A program made the position numbers and the translations under genes. The notes below the pieces were generated by a model. That model saw only the letters and a program-made list of their open reading frames with translations. It was not told the origin of the DNA and ran no database searches. 64,000 bases of DNA from Echria macrotheca (Eukaryota; Ascomycota; Sordariomycetes; Sordariales; Schizotheciaceae). The stretch covers positions 124,001-188,000 of the forward strand of contig MU839834.1 in NCBI GenBank assembly GCA_030411725.1, read 5' to 3'. Below, one piece after another: positions 9,923 through 20,683 of this stretch (positions are counted from its first letter, which is position 1; each line of letters begins with the position of its first letter).

Positions 9923-11377
9923 TTTGGCGGTTGGAATCCCCGGGGGATGAGAGAGAGACGGATCGTCGTGGTGGTGGACGGATGGATGGATGGACGGTTG
10001 GTCTTGATGTTCAAGGCGAGGTATTCCGTACTCCGTATGATTCTTTGGATGTGAAGTCGTGATGATCGAAACGATAACTCGGGTGTGGGGTGCCTGGGAG
10101 TCTTTTTCGTTTCGTCGATAATAACCCGCGTCGTCCAAGCTGATCCTTTCTTTCTTTCCACAGCCCGAATCTCCAAAATCGCTTCCCAAGCTCTCTCCAA
10201 GTTGTATGGTGTATGTGTCCTTCTTTTCTCAAAGCAGCCTTAAAACCCAAAACCCGCTGCTCTTTTCTCCCTTTTATATTTTCTCTCTCAACGAAGAGGA
10301 AAAAAAAAGACGTCAAGTCTATCCCCAAATCCCAAATCAACTGAGACAAACAAAAAACGAAATGAAAAACTTCGGGGATCACAGATCCAAAACCACAGAA
10401 ACGAAAAAAAAGAATACAAACAAAACCCGTTTGTTTTGCTGTATATCTTTTTCCCTCTCTTCTCTATGCTAGAATGAAGGACGAAGAAAGTGGAGAAGGT
10501 AGAACAAACGGAAAAGCCCTGAGGAAGGGGCCTTGTGGTTTTTACATCATCATCCATCCATCCCCCCTGCGCCTGCGCCTTGTGAGGTTGAACCCAGTTA
10601 GTTCAGGAGAGAGTTCGTCAAGGCCAAGGCAAGCCATGTTCCTCCCTGCGACGGAACCAAGGCGTTGCAGACAACCTTGTTCGTGGCCGCTTGCTAGACC
10701 CTTGGCCGTCGTGGCCATCCACGCCGCCCTGGGGTTGGTGTGAGTTGCGTCCGCCGTGGCCCGTGGCGTTGTAGCTCAGGGGGTTGAAACAACGGGTCTG
10801 GGACTGGATTGGCCAATCGCTGTTTTTTTTGTTGTCTCCCTGGTTCTGCAGTGGACAAGGGGAAAACCCTCCGGGGGAGGGAGAAGGGGGGTTACACTGC
10901 GGGGTTGTGCCTCTCAACTCCTGAGCTCCAGATTGATTAGCTGACTTCTTCAAATAAAAAAAGAGACTGTAAATAGATGCCTAGTTGGAACATATACAGA
11001 CGGAGTGAGGAATGTCAATGAACCCCAAGTTCATCAACCATGATTGCTGATCTACAGATTTTCCCACTCCGCGACATCGATCCGCAAACCTTTAATTCCC
11101 AGCCGCCCAGTAGCACCCACCAAAACACCCTAGAGCATGAAAGAACAACACCCAAACGGCGGCACGGATCGTCAGCGACCCAGCCACTCGTCGCATCGCT
11201 ACCGGGGAGAAATCTAACCCAGTCCTGCACCGATCGACGGGGCCTTTCTACCGATTACTCTATCCCACACGTCCATCCACCAACAGACAATGTTCCCCAG
11301 AAGAAAACCCGCCGCAATTCTGGCCACTACTACCCTCCATTATACTACTTCCGCAGAGTGGACAGATATAATACAAC
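9923..11377. other. Spacer between the small secreted gene and WSS1
   Basis: About 1.45 kb: the 5' flank of the small secreted gene (GGAT tetranucleotide repeat near 9981-9996, then pyrimidine-rich tracts) and the 3' flank of WSS1. Lysine-rich open frames here come from A/T-rich low-complexity DNA. No supported gene. Confidence 0.5.
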
Positions 11378-12918
11378 TCATCCAGAAGACGACGTCGGCT
11401 TACGCTCCCCGCACACGCCGCAGACGCCGCAATCCGCCGCGTTGCGATAGCTGCTGCCTCGACAAGTCTGACTGGAACACGCCCAGACGCCCCGCATCGC
11501 CCGGACGTGGAGGACGTTTGCACACATAGCGCAGGTCGGCGCCATCTTGTTGTTAGCAAACGAACAGACGGGACAGACACCCGTGCTGTTTGTCGTTGTG
11601 TCCGGGGGCTCTTTCGGGCTCGGTGGCTTTGGTTTTGTTGGCTGTTGCTGTTTGTGCGTAGTTGTCTCGGGTATAGTCCTTCCTGAGCCTTGTCGGTCTG
11701 GCTTGCTCTCCGTCTTGACCTCTCGTGCCCCCAAATTCGCAGCCAGGGCTTGCCGGTCCTGCTTTTTCTCTGGTGCAGATCTGCTCTCCTTGATCTCTTG
11801 TATCTCCGGGTCCGCATCCAGCGTCGTTCGATTCGGTTTGCTCTCGACCTTGACCTCCCCTGTCCCGGAACCCATAGCCTGACCACGACCCGATGTGATG
11901 GCCCGCGACCCAAGATATCGCAACTCGTCCAGCTCGTTCTTCGCATCCTGATCCTGGGGATTCTCGTCCTCGCACACCTTGATCATACCCCTCCCCTTGC
12001 CATCCACCAGCCTCTTCCCATCCAAATCCACCGCATCAACCCCCTCCTCATACTCATACTCCTCCTCGCTATCTGAATCCAACTCAACCACTTCCTCCTC
12101 CTCCTTCTTCGCCTGATCAAACCTCGCCAGCGCCGCCGCAGCCCTCAAGTCCCTTCCCCTTTTACTCGCCGCAACCCTCGGCTTAGCCGCCACAGTCCTC
12201 CCCTTCTCGAGCTCTTTCTTGACCCTCACATCCTCCCCCAGCACAACCCCATTGGCCCCAAACTTCTTCAAAATCCTCCGCTCCTTCTGCTCCTGGTACG
12301 TCAGCACCGCCTTTCCCCCCTTCCTCTTCCGCTTCGTCCGCGACCGATACGTCCCGCCGCACAGATGCTCCACCAGTTGCTCTCCCGGATCAACCACATC
12401 CCTCTCAAACTCGCCCGTCGCCAGCTTTGCGCCCCTGCCCCAGAGCCCCTCCCCCGTGAAGCCGCGCGCCCACAGCGCGCGCATCTGGTCGGCATACGCA
12501 TTCCGCACGGCCCAGAACGCCCGCGAATGGTTCATCTGCTTGCAGTGCGCGAGCTCGTGCATCATGACCATCTGCACGTAGCTAAACGGCAGCCAGTGCC
12601 CCGACTGCGAGCGCAGCACGAGCTGGATCACCTCGCCAGCGTTGAAATTGCGCCCGACGAACTCGCGGTTGAATTCGTACTCTTCTAGGGAGGTGACGGA
12701 GAGGGCGTGTTCTCTCATTATGGGTACTTTTTCGGTGAATTAGTATTAAATGTAAAGACATAAAGGAAGGTTGATGGACACATACGACATTGTGCGGCAA
12801 TGCGCTCCAAAAAGTCCTGGGCGATGGCCTCGTCGGGACCTTTGAGCGGCTTGATGAAGATGATGCGATCATTTGGCTGCGATTTCTTGGCATTGATCCT
12901 CTGGATTCCGAGTGGCAT
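11378..12918 (-). CDS. WSS1: WLM-domain metalloprotease of the Wss1 family
   Basis: Two exons, 12918-12786 and 12726-11378 (intron GTATGT...AAAG, phase 1), 493 residues. The WLM domain fills about residues 1-150 and has the zinc-protease signature HELAHCKQMNH, with His101, Glu102, His105 and His111. In yeast, Wss1 cuts DNA-protein crosslinks and works with SUMO and Cdc48. In keeping with that, the middle part has a hydrophobic-acidic VVELDSDSEEE stretch that looks like a SUMO-interacting motif. The C-terminus has a RanBP2-type finger (CPVC...CAMC) followed by a second Cys-rich pair (CSSQTC...CGVCGVC). The linker is highly charged and disordered. The expected role is nuclear repair of protein-DNA adducts. 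Confidence 0.9.
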
Positions 12919-13087
12919 CTTGATGTTGATTCCAGAACTTGAAGTACGGAATATTGAAGAAGACAAGATGCAAGCTGCAGGCTGCAACGCGCTCTTTCAC
13001 CGTGTCGCGTGGAGGGGCAAACCGCCACGCCAAGTCACGTGTATTTAATTGATTTAAAGATCCCAGGGTTAGGGTACCCCTATCTGC

Positions 13088-15252
13088 TCACCTCCTTCGT
13101 CCACCACCCCCAACCGCAGCACCCTCGCCACGGTCCGCCAGAGATACAACCTCGCCAATGCCAGCAGCTTCCTGCTCGTCCTCGAGCGCCGTGATTTCTT
13201 CTCTGCAATCCCACCACTTCTCCTCGCTCATCTCGAATGCCTTGGCCTTGATCTCCTTGACTGTGAGCGACTCGGGCTGGATGCCCTTCCACCGGAGACT
13301 CGTCATGAGCACTTCCTGCCACTCGTTTGATGTCCTCTGGTAAAAGTCGCGTCTCGACTCGAATGGCTGGACAAAATTAGTAAGACTTCCAAAATCCGGT
13401 CCAAAGCAACATACCCTTGGATGGGGCAATCCATCGTCAACCGTTGTGGTTGCCTCCGTTTCTTCTTCTTCCTCTGTTGTCGATGGAGCCGACTCGGGCG
13501 GAGTCTCCTCAGCAGGCTTTTTACCACGCTTACTAGGCGTAAAGAGCTTCTGCTTCGACTCGTCATCCATCTCAATGTCACCGTCCTCATCCTCCTCATC
13601 CTCATCCTCTTCGTCATCATCCTCGTCATCGTCCTCGTCTTCTGATGCCTAGCCAGTGTTAGCAAACCCTTCTCTACTAACAGCAACAAACTTACGATCC
13701 AGTCCTCCACCGGCCTGCTGAAGATCTCCTTGCAGCCATCCATCTTCCCCAGATCGATCGCATACATATCGTCAAACGTAAACTCGCGATCACCCTTCTC
13801 AAACGTGCCGCCATAGATATACAACACATCGTCCTGCACCGTAAGCTGCGCATTAAACCGCGGATGCGGCATCTCTGCAGACACGGGCATTTCCCTCGTC
13901 GGCTTCACCTCCTCTTCCTTCTCCTTCTCCTTCTCCCCATCAATCTCCATCTCGTCGGCATCCTCAATCGACCCGCCAGCCCGCAGCGCCGCCAACTGCC
14001 GCAACAATTCCTCCTCGTTCGCCTGCGCCCGCCCGCGTCGCCCACCCCTCTGCTGTCCGTCCGCCGGCCCGCTCTTCTTCTGCGCCCTTGGCTTGCGCAG
14101 TCCGAGTGGAAAGAAGCGGTTGCGCTCGACATTCCACGCGAACAGCTGATTAAAAAACTCGCTGTCGATGCCCTCCTCGCTTTCTTCCACATCGTGCACG
14201 CCGCCGAACATGATGCCGCGGCCCTTGTGGAAGGCCATGGTCGCGCCCGCCCGCGTCGGGTTCGGGCTGTTGGCTGGCTTCTTGCGCTTCTCCCACCGCA
14301 CGACCGGCGGCGCCCCGGCGGGCCCGTCGGCCGGGGGCGGGATGATACGCAAGAAGAAGCAGTCCTGGTGGATCATAGGCTTCAGAATGTTTCGCTGTCC
14401 CTGGCCGCCGCCTTTGGTCTGTTTCCCCGCGGCCACTGTCGCCTTGACGCGCGAGTAGCCACCGTACAGCACGGCGCCCTGGTCGTGTGGTAGAAAGGTG
14501 AAGGACGAGCGGGGCTCGGGCTTGAGCTGGCCTGCCGGCAGGGTTGGCGAGTGCCAGACGTAGTTCTGCGTGTCGTACAGCCACAGATCTGAGAGATACT
14601 TGGTCTGGTTGGCCGTGTCCTGGAAGCCGCCGAAGAGGATGATGTAGTTCTTGAAGTAGGTCATGCGGTGGCCGCTGCGCGCCGGCGGCGTCTTCCCTTT
14701 GGCCTCGATCCGCGTCCACTCCCGCGCCGTGGGGTCGAGTCGCCAGAAATCGTTATAGTGGTAGAAGGTCCCCTGCTTGGGCGAGCTGAACTCGCCGCCG
14801 AACAGATACACCGAGTTCGCCTGGTTACCACCCCGACACCAAGCATGCCCGCTCCGCGGCAGGGGCGCGTTAGGGCTCGTCACACATCGCCACTCGTCGC
14901 GGTCGATGTAGTAGACCATGAGATCGTTGAAGAAGGTAGCCAGCGCGCCGTTGAAGTACTCGCCCCCAAAGAGTAGGAGCTGGTTCGAGTTGGCCGGGTT
15001 CGCCAGGAAGCACGACGCCGCCCGCGCACGTGGAGGCGCATCCACCACGGTCTCGGTGACCTTGAGGAACTGTTCCTGCTGCCGGCGGTACTCGTCAAGC
15101 ACGGCGTCGAGATCGACATCTTCGACATCGCTGCCAGCGTCCTTGGTCGCCTTGACCTTGGCCTTCTTCTCGGCTTTTTTCTCCTGCTTCTGCTTCTTCT
15201 CGGCCAACTTGGCCTTTTTCGAGTCGGTCTTGCCCTTCTTATCCTTGGCCAT
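13088..15252 (-). CDS. KEL3: Kelch-repeat protein, Kel3/KLHDC4 family
   Basis: Three exons, 15252-13696, 13648-13415 and 13366-13088, with introns of 47 and 48 nt; all phases are zero and the product has 689 residues. The start at 15252 opens a lysine-rich helix (MAKDKKGKTDSKKAK) typical of this family. Kelch blades follow, each with a LFGG or LYGG turn (QLLLFGGEY, VYLFGGEF, IILFGGF, AVLYGGY, IMFGGVHD, LYIYGGTF), forming a beta-propeller. Exon 2 codes a nearly unbroken Asp/Glu tract. The C-terminal 90 residues (FYQRTSNEWQ... SEEKWWDCREEI) match the domain that ends KLHDC4/Kel3 proteins (DUF4110). The protein is cytoplasmic in yeast and its biochemical role is unclear. It lies 169 bp downstream of WSS1 on the same strand. 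Confidence 0.9.
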
Positions 15253-15860
15253 GATTTCGTGTGTGTAACTGTCGTGAGACCATAGTACCTCGTAAACTTG
15301 GCTGGGCTCCTGTGCTTTTTTTGTAAAAGGTGGGGTGTTGAAATGCGGGGTGTCAAAAGCTGCGTTTGGCGATGCTGTGGGGAGCGCTGTGGCAGTTCTT
15401 TGGCAGTTGCACAAAACCTTCAGTTGGGCATCAAGATCGTATTGACTAGCTGATATTGTTAAATTCCTGACTGTAGAGCCCGGAATGGTGGCACTAAGGC
15501 CATGGCAATCCGCCGTCGACATCACGGAGGAGTTGTTTTGGACACCAAGTCTAGCGGCTACCTGGTCTTCGATTTAAATAATATCCAGATGCATTGGGTG
15601 GCCCTCACCTGGAACGATTCCTTATCCAGCCAGGCCTCTGCAGAGGACATCATACCGAAAACGGCAACACAAGACGCCCAGTCTCTGAAATTCTCTGCTT
15701 TTCCGGTAATCAACGAAAAGACGCGATATTGTACAGCCTCGCTCGCTCAGCATCTATCAAAGTAATCCCCTGCTCATGAACACCCCCATAATGTATGCCA
15801 CAACCTCCCGAAGTATTACACCCTCCCATCCCTTTACCTGTCCCATCCCAGTCATCAAAA
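15253..15860. other. Spacer upstream of KEL3
   Basis: About 600 bp holding the KEL3 5' flank and the 3' end of the small mitochondrial gene. No gene seen. Confidence 0.5.
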
Positions 15861-16577
15861 TCATTTCTTCTTCCTCTCCAGCGTCTCCATCTTTTCCTCG
15901 ATCGCACCAACGTATTTGGTCAACCGATCGACGGCGTTCTGTAGTGCCTGTATATCCCCCCAAATAAAGAATTAGCTTCGATCCGCAACCATGTCAGGCA
16001 ACCCCATGATCTCCCTTCCCCGCTGGGTATATATCTAAAAAAATATAACGACGTAAAAGGGTGAAATTCGAAAACCACACATCATACCCATCTCAAACAA
16101 GAGAGACAGACACAGAGAGGTCCGAAAAGAAGAAGAGAAAGCCAGGGAGGGGAGGGGAGGGTTGATATAATTACGCTGAATGACAACAACAACGACAACG
16201 ACAAGGAAACGCCATGCAACAAGAGAATTATCAGATGCAGACACGCACGTAGATATCCTCCGTCAACAGCTCGTTCGACGCCTTGTACTCTTGCAGCGCA
16301 TAGTAATACACGCTGCCGCCCGCCAGCGTGGTGCCGAGGAAGAATCCAAAGAGACTGTTTGGCCCGTCGGGGCCGCCATGTCAGTGCTGCGTTCATGCGG
16401 GACCATATTCCAGTAAAACCTGACGTACCCTCCACGGAGCGCGCCCACAGGCTTGCGCGCCGGCAGCGGTGCGGCAACGGCGGCGTCGAGGCGGGGTGCC
16501 GAGTGATGAAAGGGACGGGCGGAGCGGAGAGTGGGAGCCACACTGCGCGCCGCCGAAGCGAGTATTCTCGAGGCCAT
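15861..16577 (-). CDS. Small single-pass mitochondrial membrane protein, uncharacterised
   Basis: Three exons, 16577-16429, 16354-16249 and 15947-15861, 113 residues, with consistent phase. Intron 2 is 301 nt, the longest I could place in a coding region alongside that of the DUF202 gene. The N-terminus is an arginine- and alanine-rich presequence without acidic residues (MASRILASAARSVAPTLRSA), with a likely cleavage near FHHSAP. Next comes one hydrophobic segment (GLFGFFLGTTLAGGSVYYYA) and then a charged coiled-coil-like tail (EYKASNELLTEDIYALQ ... EEKMETLERKKK). A short protein of this plan fits an inner-membrane assembly or scaffolding factor. I recall similar uncharacterised fungal proteins but cannot name a family with confidence. 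Confidence 0.72.
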
Positions 16578-16992
16578 TGCGCCGGGTTTCTTACGTCGCT
16601 AAAAGCAAAGATATCTGGTCCGGCGGTAGCTGGTGGTTTGCTGCTGTCGCGATCTGGGAGATGGAGACTGGACGTTATTCACGATGGGGTCGCGTGGCGG
16701 CTCGCATGGATTAGCTTATTTCCAGGGACAAAGCTTGGACAGAGCTGCATCAATTGACCCAATGGGCTAAAGCTCCCGGAAATTTGGGCGGTATCAAGCG
16801 GCAGAATCAAACAGCTGAACGTGTCCTGTCCCAAGAACGTTGAACACAATACAATTTAATACTACAGTTCGAAACCTCAATTCATTATCAGATGCGCGTA
16901 GGTATTTTGTGCTCCCGTTCCCTGAAAAGAAGCTACAACCCGGAACCCTTAATGAAAACCCAAAAATGCATACATTCCTAAGCGCTCCTCTT
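16578..16992. other. Spacer between the mitochondrial gene and the PDI1 3' end
   Basis: About 415 bp with the promoter of the small mitochondrial gene and the PDI1 3' untranslated region. Nothing else supported. Confidence 0.5.
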
Positions 16993-18600
16993 CTAGAGCT
17001 CATCATGCGTCTCCTCAGCAGCCGCCGTCGACGTCGTCTCCGTGGCCGAAGGGGCGGCCGACTCCTCAGCCTTCTCAGCGACCTCAGCCTTGTACTTGCC
17101 GTTCTCGGCAATGAACTTGATCAGATCCTCAACAGTGCGGGAGCCCGAGTACGTGACGGCCTTGTCCTTGGCGCCAGCGGGGTAGAGCTTGATGGTAGGG
17201 AAGCCCTGGATCTCATCCGGAACGTCGTTCGCGGTAGCATCGACCTTGGCGATGACAACCTTGTCCTTGAACTCGCTGTTGGCATAGAGGGCACCAAGCT
17301 CCTCGTACTTAGGGGCAAGAGCCTTGCAGTGACCGCACCACGGGGCATAGAACTCAATCAGGACATCCTTGTTGTCGTCCAAGACGATGTCGTTGTAGTT
17401 CTTGGCAACGACCACGGTGACGGGGCCGTCGTTGGACTCGGGGATAGGCTCCGACTTGATCGATGGCTCGACCTTGCCAGCGACAAAATCATCAACAAAA
17501 GCCTTGATGGAGTCGAGCGTGATCTTCTGCTCCTGGTCGAAGGGATACTTCTGGTTCTTGACAGTGTCCTGGATGGCGAAGGCGGGGAACTTGTCAGCCT
17601 TCAGGTTCAGGTTGCCGGCATGGGCGCCATAGGCAGCCGCATCAATGGTAGCGAAGTTGATGACACCACGCTGGGCCTCAGCGACGGGCTTGATGGCGTT
17701 GCTGAGCTCAGTGCGCTCCTCGGGGGTCTCGGCGAAGATGTAGGCCAGGGGAATGCCAGCGGCCATGTAGTCAGAGTAGGTATCAGGGCCAACCTCGCCA
17801 ATCAAGGGGGTAGAGGCGGTCTTGGCGAACTTCTCAATCGCCTCAGCGTCGAACTTCTCAGAGAAGACCGACTTGCCCTCATCAAAGGACTTGTAGAGGA
17901 CGATGGCCGGGGCCTTGACGCCCTCAGCCTCGGCGAGCTCAGCATCAGTGCTGGAGCCGAAGGGGTAGTTGTCACGAAGCTTCTCGGCAACCTTGGAGAA
18001 GACTTCCGTAGAGGTCTTGTCCGCAGCATCGAGATAGGCCACAAGCACGACCTTGTCCGCCTTCTTGAACTCCTCCAAGCTGTCCTTGGTGACGCTTGAG
18101 ACGGCCGGAAGGGACTGCTTGATCATGTATGAGGTGATGCTATTTGCTAGTCAGTTGGGGTGTTGGGTCAAGTTGTTGGGGGAAACGTACGCAGCCGCCT
18201 TGCGCTGGCCCTTGTATGGGGAAACGTTGTCGAGGCCGCGGAAGACCTTGAGGGTTGGGTAGCCCTCAACGCCATGTTGTTGGCAGAGCTCGGTCTCCTC
18301 TGTGCAGTCCACCTTCACCAGCTTGATATCCTTCTCCTTCAGTGTCGTAGCAGCCTCCTCGTACTCAGGGGCGAGGGCCTTGCAGTGACCGCACCACGGG
18401 GCGAAGACTGGAATCGACTGGGTTAGCGCGAGTCATTCGAGTAGATTGCTTCTTGGCAGGAACTCACACTCAGCAAGAACGATATCGTTGGCCTTGACGA
18501 ATTCGTCAAAGTTGTCCTTCTTCAGCTGATGGACGTCCGAGGCACTGGCGACAGCCGCGGCCGCGAGCAGCCCGAAGGCGAGCTTCTGAACGTTGTGCAT
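16993..18600 (-). CDS. PDI1: Protein disulfide isomerase, ER lumen
   Basis: Three exons, 18600-18468, 18407-18191 and 18139-16993, GT-AG introns, 498 residues. It has a signal peptide (residues 1-20), then thioredoxin domain a with active site WCGHC (Cys50, Cys53), the redox-inactive b and b' domains, and domain a' with a second WCGHC (Cys385, Cys388). An acidic Glu/Ala/Thr-rich tail ends in HDEL, the ER retrieval signal. The enzyme forms and rearranges disulfide bonds in secreted proteins. Intron 1 sits just upstream of the first active site. Length and domain order are normal for fungal Pdi1. In the 700 bp upstream I did not find a convincing unfolded-protein-response element by eye. Confidence 0.96.
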
Positions 18601-20683
18601 ATTGGTCTCCTAGCACACCTTTGGAAATTCGTTAGTGAGGATGCTCGTCGAAGCTATTCGCAATGGAGTGGTTGTTGCAGCGGACTCGGACACGCGAAGG
18701 GGCGGGGAGTTGCACAGGTGCGGCATGGCACAATCGGCACGTACCTGATCTCTAAGGCAAACAGGAAAGCGAGAAATGAATACCAAGAAAGACCGTGGAG
18801 GTATGGTTAGTAGCACCCCGGACGACGAGACCCTTTTAATTGAGGCGGGAGTGTGGACGGGAATGGTCGCTGGATGGTGCAAGATGCTGGTGGCTACTTT
18901 TATCTCGAATTTCTAATCCAGCGGATCTTTGCTCGAAGGGTCTTGAGAACAGGTGTCCCTTCCCACCACAGGTCGGACCAGCCGTGCCAGCCTTGGCTTT
19001 TGGCCTTGAGCGCCACCCGTGCCACTTGCCCACAACCGAAGCCAACAGATTTGGCGGGGAGAACCCTGTCGGTTGGGGCTGCAGCTTGTCGAACGAGAGG
19101 TACCTGGTACAAGATATCTGGATTCTGCATGCATGGTTTTGCCAGATGTCTCTCGACCACAGCTTTGGGATAAGCTTCCGAGCGAAGCTAGAGTCTGGGC
19201 TTTTTGAACGCCTATCACCGAGAATTAGCATTCCCGCTTAGTTCGCAGGAACTTCTTTACCCCCATTCTCGATGAACTCCAGTCGGTTTTTGCAGTTGAG
19301 ATGAAGTGGTGAGTTGCGCACAAAGGTACCGGATACAAGCGCGGTACGGAGGCGAGGCTCAGCTCCTGTGGAGGGGCATCCAGACTGCCATCCCTCCCTC
19401 CCCATCCGCATTCCGCATGCCGCGATGCCAATCGGCCACCTATGGCGAAGCACAATATTTCCGCATGTTCACAGCCTCAAATCACGAATATGTCGGCTGC
19501 CCTGACCCGAGAGGCGACATATAAGCAGTGGTTTTCTTACGGAGGAATTTGTTCGCCAGCTTACTTGCTATGGATTTGCAAGCAACTTTGATTCAATATC
19601 AAGGGTCTCGGGACCGCTATGGATTAATATTCGTGCAGCTTGCTCCTCCGCACCCTCCCTGCAGGAGTCCCTCCCGATGCCAGTTTCCCCTGGCTTGGCT
19701 CGACGGCCTGATGCATAGCCATTGGCGGCTCCAGACTCAGATGCGGCTCACAACTCCGACTGGGATGCGCAGCTCCCTGGACCCCACAAGCTACGGGACA
19801 CATCTCGTCTGTTGGCTCGTCGTTTCGGCTTCTTTGGTTACGGAGGCCATCGATTATCTCCGAGTTATGCTATTGGTGTTCCACCAGTCAGCGTATCACT
19901 GAGACGAGAAAAGCGAGAAGGCCAGATATATATAGTGGACGCGGCTTGCCATTCGCTCTTGGACGCATTCGCTAGAGGCATCACGGTCCGCATATGCAAA
20001 AACGTTGTAAAAGCGGCTCATTCACATGGGCACGGATTCCCCACGCAACCGGGACTGCATCCACAGGTTCTCGGTGAAATGCCGATTTGAGGACCGCGTT
20101 GCCGGTTTGATGCAGGTCCCGGCACAGATGTTCCCAGGGTGAGAACTACGTATATGGGGTTTGAAGTTTTGTTTGCGACCCCTATTTCTCTCCATAGCAA
20201 CTTGAATCACCCCAGACTTTGTTTTTTCCCTTCCTCCGCCTGAGACTCCCATATCAAGCTCAAAAATCCGAGCTTCCCCTCCAATTCCAGCTCCTGCATG
20301 ACGAAGTGGTCTTTCCGTAGGACTGTTCCCCCGGCGATGTCCATCTTAAGTCTTGTTACTGGAAAGGTGCAAACACTAGGTACCAACTGTCAGCCGGTGT
20401 AGCTGAAATATCGGTTGTGCCTGCTTCTCATGGTTCGGAAGCACTGCTTGGTGTTGCTGTCTTCTCCTACGCTCTTTCCTTGGACAAGCCTTCACAAAAT
20501 GGACCCTTCCACACAACCGGATCCAATGAAAACTTTTTTCGTTCCGCAGCAGCGATCAAGTGATCGATCTAAAAGTTCAATCCATGGAGGGCCCATCGGA
20601 TCTCTGGTGGTTCAGTCCTTGTGGTCGGGGGTGGTTATCGACTCTTCGTCGATGAACCCGCCGTCCCGGCTGCTTATTGCCTC
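18601..20683. other. Divergent promoter region upstream of PDI1 and the first Ser-rich gene
   Basis: About 2 kb. A frame at 19720-20090 has a partly coding-like composition but no start codon, and I did not accept it. In-frame codons upstream of the 20684 start are open back to 20573 and also look coding-like, so the next gene may have an additional 5' exon here. Confidence 0.45.

Noticed and set aside
10765..10830. GTAGCTCAGGGGGTT, like a tRNA D-arm
   Set aside because: The D stem does not close (GAAA instead of GAGC) and no GGTTCRA B box follows.
13303..15525. A 740-codon reading through the KEL3 gene starting upstream at 15525
   Set aside because: The family N-terminus begins at 15252, and reading through the introns produces Arg/Leu-rich nonsense where the spliced product has an acidic tract.
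19528..20090. Plus-strand ORFs between PDI1 and the Ser-rich gene
   Set aside because: One lacks an ATG and both lack a recognised family; a splice acceptor at 19718 is possible but no donor exon could be found.
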